NCBI RefSeq assembly: GCF_000955805.1
Contig: NZ_JYOA01000005.1
Span: 414,333-453,250 of the forward strand
Direction: 5' to 3'
DNA length: 38,918 bases
Source: Pseudomonas sp. 21
GTDB lineage: Bacteria; Pseudomonadota; Gammaproteobacteria; Pseudomonadales; Pseudomonadaceae
The position numbers were made by a program, and so were the translations under genes. This document shows positions 31,191 through 38,918 of the stretch, one piece after another. The notes beneath the pieces were generated by a model, which was given only the letters and a program-made list of their open reading frames with translations, was not told the DNA's origin and ran no database searches. How positions within the stretch are numbered: the stretch's first letter is position 1; each line of letters starts with the position of its first letter.

Positions 31191-31703
31191 TCAGGGCTTC
31201 TTGGCCGGAGCGGCCGGGGCCTTCACGCCCAGTTCCTTGTCCATGTCGGCCATCAGCTTGTTCACCGGCTCCACCGCGGTCTGCAGTTTGGCCTGGGTCA
31301 GCTGGGCGGATTCGGCGGTCAGGCGCGGCATCTTCTCCAGTACCTTGCGGCCCAGGGGCGATGCGTAGAAGTCGTTCAGCTGCTTGAGCTCGGACTCGCT
31401 GAAGTTGCTGGTATAGAGCTTGACCAGTTCGGGCTTGAGCTTGTCCCAACCCACCGCGCGGTCCAGTTCGGCATTGGCCTTGGCCTGGTAGCGGTCGAGC
31501 ACGGCCTTCTTGCTGTCCGGCGCCTTGGCCTGGGCGAAGCGCTGGGCGAGCATCTGCTGGACTTGCGCGTAGACCGGCACGGTCAGCTTGTCGGCATGGA
31601 CCTGCTTGAGGAATTTCTCCGCCTCGGCGTTGGCGTCAGCCAGTGCCACGGAACTGAAGCCAACCAGAAGTGCTGCGGTGCAGAGGGAACGAAGAACGGT
31701 CAT
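31191..31703 (-). CDS. DUF2059 domain secreted/periplasmic protein
   Basis: A 170-residue exported protein. A signal peptide is clear (MTVLRSLCTAALLVGFSSVA, cut near ALA at about 22). The DUF2059 domain contains KLYTSNFSESELKQLNDFYA and SPLGRKVLEKMPRLTAES, diagnostic of this family of unknown function. The tail is Ala/Pro/Lys-rich. No enzyme motif is visible. ATG 31703 has AGGA upstream; the frame is open to 31829 but that part lacks a start signal and overlaps the region before the DUF2804 gene. It lies directly upstream of bolA and may share its transcript. Confidence 0.9.
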   Translation of the reverse strand: MTVLRSLCTAALLVGFSSVALADANAEAEKFLKQVHADKLTVPVYAQVQQMLAQRFAQAKAPDSKKAVLDRYQAKANAELDRAVGWDKLKPELVKLYTSNFSESELKQLNDFYASPLGRKVLEKMPRLTAESAQLTQAKLQTAVEPVNKLMADMDKELGVKAPAAPAKKP

Positions 31704-31870
31704 GGGGCAGTCCTGTGAGTCTGAAGGGTGTCCGGGTGGGACCCGCCATTCTGCGCCTAAGTTCGGAATGCGCTCAAGAGACTGCCAAATGGCCGGGAAG
31801 TGACCGGCTTCTCTTGTAGGACAGTTCATGAAACGTCATGCTGCGGCGCGTTGCCACATGGATGTGACCG

Positions 31871-32884
31871 ATGAACACCCTCACCCACCCGCCGACGCTC
31901 GTCGCCGCGCCGCCCCTGTGCGATGCGCGCGGTCGCCTGAACAGCGCGGCCGTGGGCTGGTCATCGCGGCCACAGACGCTCTGCCGGCTCTCCGGCAACG
32001 CCGGCCGGCGCAAGCGCTGGAACCACTGGTGCATCAACGCGCCGGGCTGGATGCTCTCGATCACCATCGCCGACCTCGACTACCTGGGCTACGGCGCCGT
32101 GTACTTCCTCGACCTGGAAACCGGACAGTCGGTGCACCGCACCCAGTTCAGCCCCTTCGGCCTGGGCTGCCACCTGCCGGACATGCCCAACCAGAGCCAT
32201 CGCTTCGAGCACGGCCAGCTGTGCCTGGGCTTCGACGAACAGCCCGGCCAGCTACGCATCACCGCCTGCGCGCCGAACCTGGGCGGCCAGCCGCTGAACC
32301 TCTCCCTGGAAGTGCAGCGCCCGGCGCACCTGGAGTCGGTCAACCTGGTGGTGCCCATGGGCGGCAAGTGCTTCCATGCCTGCAGCCGGCAGATGGGCCT
32401 GCCGATCAGCGGCAGCCTCACCCTCGGCCACAAGACCTACCGCTGCACTGACGGCCAGAGCTTCGCCGCGCTGGATTTCGGCCGGGGCGTCTGGCCTTTC
32501 AATACCCAATGGACCCGCGCCGCCTTCGCCGCGCCCGGCGGCATCGCCGGCAACTTCGGCGCCGGCTGGACGGAAAACAGCCACCTGAGCGAGAACGCCC
32601 TGTGGTTCGGCGGCGAACTGCAGGCGCTGGGCGGCCCGGTGGATATCCGCCAGGTGCCGCACGACCCGCTGTCGCCCTGGCAACTGCGCGGCAGCGATGA
32701 GCGCGTCGACCTCACCTTCACCCCGCGCAAGCTGCACCGCGCCAGCCCGCGGCTGGGCCCGCTGTTCGCCGAGACCAGCCAGTGGTTCGGCCGCTTCGAC
32801 GGCTCCCTGCGCGAAGCTGGCGGCGAGCTGGTGCCGGTCAATGGCGCGCTCGGCTGGATCGGTTCGACCCACGCCCGTTGGTGA
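31871..32884 (+). CDS. DUF2804 domain protein
   Basis: A 337-residue soluble protein of the DUF2804 family, function unknown. Family features include the N-terminal LCDARGRLNSAAVGWSSRP, KRWNHWCI near residue 47, ALDFGRGVWPFNTQW and a glycine-rich GIAGNFGAGWTENSHLSEN. Many Trp, His and beta-rich segments suggest a lipocalin-like or carbohydrate-type beta fold, which is a guess. There is no signal peptide or membrane segment. It is flanked by the divergent DUF2059 gene and by fumC 134 bases downstream. From memory this is PA0855 in P. aeruginosa. ATG 31871 has only a weak ribosome site. Confidence 0.85.
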   Translation: MNTLTHPPTLVAAPPLCDARGRLNSAAVGWSSRPQTLCRLSGNAGRRKRWNHWCINAPGWMLSITIADLDYLGYGAVYFLDLETGQSVHRTQFSPFGLGCHLPDMPNQSHRFEHGQLCLGFDEQPGQLRITACAPNLGGQPLNLSLEVQRPAHLESVNLVVPMGGKCFHACSRQMGLPISGSLTLGHKTYRCTDGQSFAALDFGRGVWPFNTQWTRAAFAAPGGIAGNFGAGWTENSHLSENALWFGGELQALGGPVDIRQVPHDPLSPWQLRGSDERVDLTFTPRKLHRASPRLGPLFAETSQWFGRFDGSLREAGGELVPVNGALGWIGSTHARW

Positions 32885-33018
32885 CGGCCGGTCGGTGATT
32901 GGCGGTCAACGCAACGGCACACCACTGAAACCGCTCTATCACGGCCATTGAGCCAGCGTGGAACCCGGAAGCCCCGTAGCGGCCTAAACTGGCCGAGACC
33001 CTTTCCGGAGAATGCACC

Positions 33019-34405
<1,387 letters not shown>

Positions 34406-34413
<8 letters not shown>

Positions 34414-35029
34414 GCCGACCCGCTCCGGCGCCACCCCCATCGAGGGCGACGGCAAGCGCGTGCTGCTGGTGCTGGGCTCGCCCAAGCCCGGCGGCTTCTG
34501 CCATGCAGTGGCCGAGGCCTACGCCCACGGCGCCCGCGCCAAGGGCCATGTGGTGCACACGCTCAAGCTCGGCGAGATGAACTTCGACCCGGTGCTGCGC
34601 GGCGGCTACGAACAGAGCCAGAACCTGGAGCCGGACGTGCTCGAAGCCCAGCGGCAGATCCACTGGGCGCAGCACATCGCCTTCGTCTACCCGATCTGGT
34701 GGGGCGGCCTGCCGGCGCTGCTGCAGGGCTTCTTCGACCGCGTGCTGCAACCCGGCTTCGCCTTCCGCTACCGCTCGATGGAGTCCCGCGAGTTCGAACC
34801 CTTGCTGGGCGGGCGCAGCGCCGACCTGCTGGTCTGCCACGACCAGACCCACTGGCATTACCGCCTGCGCCAGGGCGCCCCGGCCCACCGACAGATGACC
34901 CGCTGCATCCTCGCGCCCTGCGGCATTGCCCTGCACCACCTGGAAGAATTCAGCCCGGTGCGCGGTTCCAGTGAAGAGCAGCGGCAAACCTGGCTGCGCC
35001 GGGCGGAACAGCTGGGCACGCAGGCCTGA
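34406..35029 (+). CDS. Flavodoxin-fold NAD(P)H quinone oxidoreductase
   Basis: A 207-residue soluble flavoprotein of the NQO1/MdaB/KefG type. The FMN/FAD phosphate loop is [18 protein letters not shown], and the isoalloxazine-binding segment is [19 protein letters not shown], followed by PGFAF. It probably reduces quinones or related electrophiles by two electrons. ATG 34406 lies inside the end of fumC with GGAGG upstream, so the two are translationally coupled, an unusual partnership that holds, from memory, in P. aeruginosa (PA0854-PA0853). A very strong hairpin follows the stop codon. Confidence 0.9.
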
Positions 35030-35030
35030 G

Positions 35031-35069
35031 GGGATGGCGGATAGCGCGTGACATGCTATCCGCCATCCC
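35031..35069 (+). terminator. 15-bp perfect hairpin after fumC operon
   Basis: GGGATGGCGGATAGC (35031-35045) pairs perfectly with GCTATCCGCCATCCC (35055-35069) around a 9-base loop, starting one base after the stop codon. No T-run follows, so it may protect the 3' end or act with Rho rather than be a classical terminator. Confidence 0.6.
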
Positions 35070-35191
35070 ATCGACACCCCATTCGGAATGCATTCCCTAC
35101 GCCTTGGGAAATCCCCTACACCGCGCCAACCCTCGACTTCCCTAGCATGCGCTCGCCCCAATCCGGGGTTCCTCTTGCCTCTGGAGGCAGC

Positions 35192-35875
35192 ATGCTTCGC
35201 AAACTTTCCGCCGAAATGATCGGCACGTTCTGGCTGGTGTTCGGTGGTTGCGGCAGCGCCATCTTCGCGGCCCACGCCATTGGCGTGCTGGGTGTTGCCC
35301 TGGCCTTCGGCCTGACGGTCGTGACCATGGCCTATGCCATCGGCCCGATCTCCGGCTGTCACCTCAACCCTGCCGTCACCCTCGGCCTGTGGGCCGGCGG
35401 TCGTGTCCGCACCCTGGACGTGGTGCCGTACATCGTTGCCCAGGTCATTGGCGGCGTGCTCGCCGGCGCCGTGCTGTTCTATATCGCTTCCGGCAAGCCG
35501 GGCTTCGACGCGCTGGCCGGCTTTGCCGCCAACGGCTTCGGTGAGGGCTCGCCCACCGGCTACAGCATGCAGTCGGCGCTGGCCATCGAAGTGCTGCTGA
35601 CCGCCTTCTTCCTCTTCGTGATCATGGGCGCCACCGACAGCAAGCTGGCCCCGGCGGGCTTCGCGCCGATCGCCATCGGCCTGACGCTGACGCTGATCCA
35701 CCTGATCAGCATCCCGATCGACAACACCTCGGTGAACCCGGCGCGCAGCCTGGGCGTGGCGATCTTCGCCGACCCACTGTTCATGAAGCAGCTGTGGCTG
35801 TTCTGGGTCGGCCCGCTGGTGGGCGGCGTGATCGGTGCGCTGGTTTACCGCGTGGTGCGTCCGGCTTCTGCCTGA
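35192..35875 (+). CDS. aqpZ: Aquaporin Z
   Basis: A 227-residue water channel of the inner membrane, a homotetramer. Six membrane helices and the two pore loops are visible: NPAVTLG with NPA at 59-61 and NPARSLG with NPA at 182-184. The selectivity-filter residues His170 and Arg185 are those of water-specific AqpZ rather than of glycerol facilitators. Length is close to E. coli AqpZ (231). I choose ATG 35192, which follows a strong GGAGG; the frame is open 48 codons further upstream without a family match. It is a single gene closed by an intrinsic terminator. Confidence 0.96.
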   Translation: MLRKLSAEMIGTFWLVFGGCGSAIFAAHAIGVLGVALAFGLTVVTMAYAIGPISGCHLNPAVTLGLWAGGRVRTLDVVPYIVAQVIGGVLAGAVLFYIASGKPGFDALAGFAANGFGEGSPTGYSMQSALAIEVLLTAFFLFVIMGATDSKLAPAGFAPIAIGLTLTLIHLISIPIDNTSVNPARSLGVAIFADPLFMKQLWLFWVGPLVGGVIGALVYRVVRPASA

Positions 35876-35897
35876 TTCATCCTGCATTGCTGACACG

Positions 35898-35924
35898 AAA
35901 CGGGCGCCTTATGGCGCCCGTTTT
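35898..35924 (+). terminator. Intrinsic terminator after aqpZ
   Basis: AAACGGGCGCC (35898-35908) pairs with GGCGCCCGTTT (35913-35923) around TTAT, ending in a T-run. It lies 23 bases after the aqpZ stop. Confidence 0.85.
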
Positions 35925-35944
35925 CATGGGTGCTCGGCCTGTCT

Positions 35945-36022
35945 GTAGGAGCGAGCCTGCTCGCGAACCCGCCCTGCTCCGCTGCTGCCGGGCAATCCGT
36001 TCGCGAGCAAGCTCGCTCCTAC
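35945..36022. repeat. REPIN, GAGC/GCTC stem type
   Basis: Arms at 35945-35967 and 36000-36022 are inverted copies that differ only in the loop base (CCT against CTT). The stem is the same as in the copy at 12809-12876. It lies between the aqpZ terminator and the 3' end of the receptor gene. Confidence 0.88.
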
Positions 36023-36112
36023 AATCGATCACGTGCCAAAGCGCAGGCGTTGTCGGCAGGTAAAGCGTTCCGTTCTACCGGGCCGAAAGCGCGATCACAT
36101 ACCGAGCAGGGC

Positions 36113-38671
36113 TCAGAAGTACTGGGTAAGGCTGAACTTGGCGTTGCGCCCCTGGCTGTAGACGCTGTCGCCGGCCAGCGCGGGGTGGTAATCGCGGTTG
36201 AACAGGTTGTCCACGGTGAAGTTCAGCTCGGTGTTTTCCAGGCCCAGGCGGCGCGGCTTCCAGCTGGCGAAGACGCGCTGGGTGTCGTAGCTGTCGTTGA
36301 CCGTCTGGTCCCAGAAGATGTCGCCGACGCTGGTGCCCATGCCGCCGGAATACTTGTCGCTGGGCAGGCGGTCGGTCTGGCGGACGAACTCGCCCTGCCA
36401 GCCGATCTGCGCGTCCCACGCCGGGATCTTGGTGCCCAGGGTGGCGACCCACTTGGCCGGCGGCACATCGCGTGCCCACACGTTCGGGCCCCAGGGGTTG
36501 CTGTAGGCCCCGTCGTGCTTGCCGGTCACCCACGAATACGACAGCCCGCCGAACAGCCAGGGGCTGTCGTAGAAGCTCTCGATTTCGAAGCCCTTGTAGG
36601 TCACGCCCGGCAGGTTGCGGTAGTTGGAGAGCGGCAGGTAGTCACCGCAACTGCCGGAGATGGTGCCGTTGTCGATGGCCTGCTGTTCGCAGCCGACGCT
36701 GCGGGTGCGGAAGATTTCGTCCTTGATCTTGTTCTGGAACAGCGTGGTGCGTACCTGCAGGTTGTCGCCGTTGATGAACAGGTCGGGCAGGTTGACCAAC
36801 GAGCCGAAGCGCAGCGCGTGGATGCGCTCGGGGTCGAGGTCGCGGCTGGTGGCGCTGACCGTGCTGCTGTTCTGCACCTCGTACATCTCGTCGATCACCG
36901 GCGCGCGCCAGGTACGGCTGTAGTCGGCGAAGAAGCCCAGGCGCTCGGTGGCGGTCCAGAACAGCGACAGGCGCGGCGACCAGCCGCTGTAGGTCTGCGA
37001 GCTGTAGTCGTGGCCTTGGGCGGCGTTGTTGTAGATCGGCGCGTCGTTGTCCTTGCCCTGGTTGCGCACGTGGTCGAAGCGCAGCGACGGGGTGATGGTC
37101 ACGCTGCCCAGGGTCAGCGCGTCCTGGATGTAGGCGCTGTTGGTGTTCTGCTTGCCGCTGGGCATGAAGGTCGGCTGGAAGTGGCCGTAGTTGTAGCGCG
37201 CGGTGTTGTAGGTGGAGCCGGGGATGTACATGTCGGTGGTGCGGGTATGGCGGTGGAACTGCGTCCCCACGGTGAACGCGTGTTGCACCGGGCCGGTGGC
37301 GAACAGGCTGGTGTTGCGCAGCTCCAGCACCTTGTCCTTGTAGTCCGTGTCCATCTTGCGGCCACCGGTGGAGACCTGGAAGAAGGCGTCCGGATTGCGC
37401 TCGTCGGTCTGGTCGATGTGCGACTCGGAGTACTGCACCATCAGGTCGATCAGCGGGTTGTCGATCGGGTGGTATTCGTACTTGCCGGACCAGGTGGTGT
37501 CGGTGGTGTCGCGGTGCGCCAGCAGGCGCTTGAGCGCCGCCTCGTAGCCGTAGCGATCGATGCTCGACTGGGTCGGTGGCGTCGGGTAGGAGGCCGAGGA
37601 GAACGGCGTCCAGCGGGTGCTGTGGGAGCGGCTGTAGGCCAGGCTGATGTCGTTGTCGAGGTTGGGATGCAGGTTCAGCTTGAACAGCCCGGCATCCAGG
37701 TCCTGGGCGCTGTTGGGCAGGCGGCTGGGGTTGATCGGGTAGTTGTTGTTCGGGTCGGGAATGTGCCCGGCGAGCTTGATGTCGCGGCCGTCGCGGGCGG
37801 TGACGTAGGCCAGCGCATCGACCTTGCGGTCCTCGGTACGGCCGTAGACGGCACCGCTGTAGATCTTCTGCTGGTCGTTGGAGTGGTAGCCGTACTTGAG
37901 CATGGCGCCGACGTTCTGGTCGTCACGCAGCATATCCGGTGCGTCCTTGGTCTCCATGTGCACGGTGCCGCCGAAGCCGCCGTTGCCGTTGTAGACGGAG
38001 TGCGGGCCCTTCTCCACTTCGATGCGCTTGATCAGCTCCGGCTCGATGAACACGGTGCCCTGCTGGTAGCGCTCGAAGCCGCTCTTGGTGGCGCCGTCGA
38101 GGGTGAAGGGTACGTCCTCGGCATCGCCCAGGCCCCAGATGTTGACGGTCTGCCCGCCCGGCTTGGGCGAGCCGCCCATGGTCACGCCGGGCAAGGTCTG
38201 CAGCAGGGTGGGAATGTTGTCGGCCTGGATGCGCTCGATGTCCTTGCGGGTCAGGGTCGAACGGCCGACATTGCTGGAGTCCACCGACAGGCCGCTGCCG
38301 ACGATGGTCTGCGAGTCCAGCTCGATGGCGTTGTCGCTGAACTTGTCGACCTTGCCGGAGCGCCGCACGACAAAGCCGTCGCCCGCCTCCACCAGCTCCA
38401 GCGACGAGCCCTTGAGCAAGTGTTCCAGGGCTTCGCGCATGCTGTAGCGGCCGGCTACCGCGGGCGCCGTGAGACCTTCCAGCTGGGAGGCGTCATAGAG
38501 CACCTGCACGCCGGCCTGCTGCGACAGGCTGCCGATGGACTCGCTCAGCGCCTGCGCCGGCAGGTCGACCTGCCAGTCGGCGGCGCGGCTGTACTCGGCC
38601 ATCATCAGGCTGCCGAGCAGCACGGCGCAGCCCAGCGGGCGCGCGAACGGGAAGTTGAAACGAGACTGCAT
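36113..38671 (-). CDS. TonB-dependent receptor with STN domain, probable haem receptor
   Basis: An 852-residue outer-membrane receptor. Signal peptide 1-30 (ending EYSRA) is followed by an STN signalling domain, about 31-105 (WQVDLPAQALSESIGSLSQQ), as in receptors that talk to an anti-sigma factor. Then a plug domain (TLTRKDIERIQADNIPTLLQ; VEKGPHSVYNGNGGFGGTVH) and a 22-strand barrel ending in Phe. The haemoglobin/transferrin-type plug and TWRAPVIDEMYE, near the FRAP-like motif of haem receptors such as HasR, favour haem as ligand. Start 38671 has GGGGAGG upstream; two earlier in-frame ATGs do not. No sigma or anti-sigma gene is visible, but upstream lies beyond the window. Confidence 0.87.
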   Translation of the reverse strand: MQSRFNFPFARPLGCAVLLGSLMMAEYSRAADWQVDLPAQALSESIGSLSQQAGVQVLYDASQLEGLTAPAVAGRYSMREALEHLLKGSSLELVEAGDGFVVRRSGKVDKFSDNAIELDSQTIVGSGLSVDSSNVGRSTLTRKDIERIQADNIPTLLQTLPGVTMGGSPKPGGQTVNIWGLGDAEDVPFTLDGATKSGFERYQQGTVFIEPELIKRIEVEKGPHSVYNGNGGFGGTVHMETKDAPDMLRDDQNVGAMLKYGYHSNDQQKIYSGAVYGRTEDRKVDALAYVTARDGRDIKLAGHIPDPNNNYPINPSRLPNSAQDLDAGLFKLNLHPNLDNDISLAYSRSHSTRWTPFSSASYPTPPTQSSIDRYGYEAALKRLLAHRDTTDTTWSGKYEYHPIDNPLIDLMVQYSESHIDQTDERNPDAFFQVSTGGRKMDTDYKDKVLELRNTSLFATGPVQHAFTVGTQFHRHTRTTDMYIPGSTYNTARYNYGHFQPTFMPSGKQNTNSAYIQDALTLGSVTITPSLRFDHVRNQGKDNDAPIYNNAAQGHDYSSQTYSGWSPRLSLFWTATERLGFFADYSRTWRAPVIDEMYEVQNSSTVSATSRDLDPERIHALRFGSLVNLPDLFINGDNLQVRTTLFQNKIKDEIFRTRSVGCEQQAIDNGTISGSCGDYLPLSNYRNLPGVTYKGFEIESFYDSPWLFGGLSYSWVTGKHDGAYSNPWGPNVWARDVPPAKWVATLGTKIPAWDAQIGWQGEFVRQTDRLPSDKYSGGMGTSVGDIFWDQTVNDSYDTQRVFASWKPRRLGLENTELNFTVDNLFNRDYHPALAGDSVYSQGRNAKFSLTQYF

Positions 38672-38756
38672 GCAAGGCCCTCCCCAGGGTCGAAAAGCGC
38701 TGCGCGTTTCGCAGCGAATGACGGGGAAGACCTTCATTCGAGAAAAACCCACACCT

Positions 38757-38775
38757 GCAAATAAAAATATTTCTC
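38757..38775 (-). promoter_or_regulatory. Weak Fur-box-like site upstream of receptor
   Basis: Read on the minus strand, GAGAAATATTTTTATTTGC agrees with the 19-base Fur consensus at 11 positions. It lies 86 bases upstream of the receptor start in the only AT-rich patch nearby. The match is low; an iron or sigma-factor promoter is expected but not shown. Confidence 0.3.
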
Positions 38776-38808
38776 AAGAAAGATTTTCGGCACGTGTGAG
38801 CCGGTTGG

Positions 38809-38880
38809 GTAGGAGCGGACTCCGTCCGCGATCGGCCCCGCCTCGCGCTGGAAGTCATCGCGGACAAAGTCCGCTCCTAC
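38809..38880. repeat. REPIN, GGAC/GTCC stem type
   Basis: Arms at 38809-38832 and 38857-38880 are inverted copies that differ only in the loop (TCC against TTT); both stems are GCGGAC/GTCCGC. It is the same type as the copy at 3557-3650. Confidence 0.88.
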
Positions 38881-38905
38881 GCTCGTGGCAGCGCCGGTGC
38901 ACCCT

Positions 38906-38918
38906 GTAGGAGCGGGCC
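38906..38918. repeat. Truncated REP arm at window end
   Basis: GTAGGAGCGGGCC is the left arm of a GGGC-type REP cut by the window edge, 25 bases after the preceding REPIN. Confidence 0.7.

Noticed and set aside
35930-38764. A 944-codon plus-strand frame antisense to the TonB receptor
   Set aside because: It is the mirror of biased third positions in a real gene; composition is Val/Ala/Gly/Gln-rich with no domain and it begins within a REPIN.

Overview
The window is GC-rich chromosomal DNA from a Pseudomonas, most likely from the P. aeruginosa side of the genus (P. nitroreducens, P. citronellolis or P. knackmussii type). Three things point there: the glc, hpd, rbdA, trhO, bolA, fumC and aqpZ gene set; from memory, a gene order from about 13 kb to 35 kb that follows the PAO1 block PA0868 to PA0853 (arfB, mliC, aroP2, hpd, AraC, quinone reductase, rbdA, ABC exporter, DsbA-like, trhO, bolA, DUF2059, DUF2804, fumC, oxidoreductase) with extra genes inserted; and Pseudomonas REP/REPIN repeats beginning GTAGGAGC in at least six gaps. 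I see no rRNA, tRNA, CRISPR, phage, transposase or plasmid gene.

Layout. 0-5.5 kb: three regulator/target pairs, each transcribed divergently (TetR with an MFS transporter, LysR with a short-chain dehydrogenase, MerR with an Old Yellow Enzyme family oxidoreductase). 5.6-12.7 kb: a complete glycolate module, glcC divergent from glcDEFG, followed after an intrinsic terminator by a glycolate/lactate permease. Two TGGTNNGACCA palindromes in the glcC-glcD gap are probable GlcC operators. 13-15 kb: ribosome rescue factor arfB, a Tsx-like outer membrane channel and the lysozyme inhibitor mliC. 15.2-19.5 kb: tyrosine catabolism, hpd-maiA-aroP on the minus strand, divergent from an AraC regulator. 19.5-20.1 kb: a 567-base stretch without a credible gene, containing a dense run of hairpins that I treat as a structured non-coding element.

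20.1-27.3 kb: a XapX micro-protein with a quinone oxidoreductase, a haem-oxygenase-like (TenA/PqqC fold) protein, the c-di-GMP enzyme rbdA, then a LuxR-type regulator and a SAM methyltransferase that may be a lineage insertion. 27.3-31.7 kb: a minus-strand run of trhO, DsbA-like and ABC exporter genes, and a DUF2059-bolA pair. 31.9-35.9 kb: DUF2804, fumC coupled to a flavodoxin-fold quinone reductase, and aqpZ. 36.1-38.7 kb: a large TonB-dependent receptor with an N-terminal signalling (STN) domain, probably for haem.

Together the genes read as ordinary metabolic and accessory chromosome: oxidation of glycolate to glyoxylate with its uptake, import and degradation of aromatic amino acids, second-messenger control, tRNA modification and stress functions. 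The most distinctive material is between genes: REPIN hairpins whose stems differ by compensatory changes, a second inverted-repeat family (CCCTCACCC...), the multi-hairpin element at 19.66-19.95 kb, and several readable operators. Product names rest on motifs and family knowledge; no database search was run.
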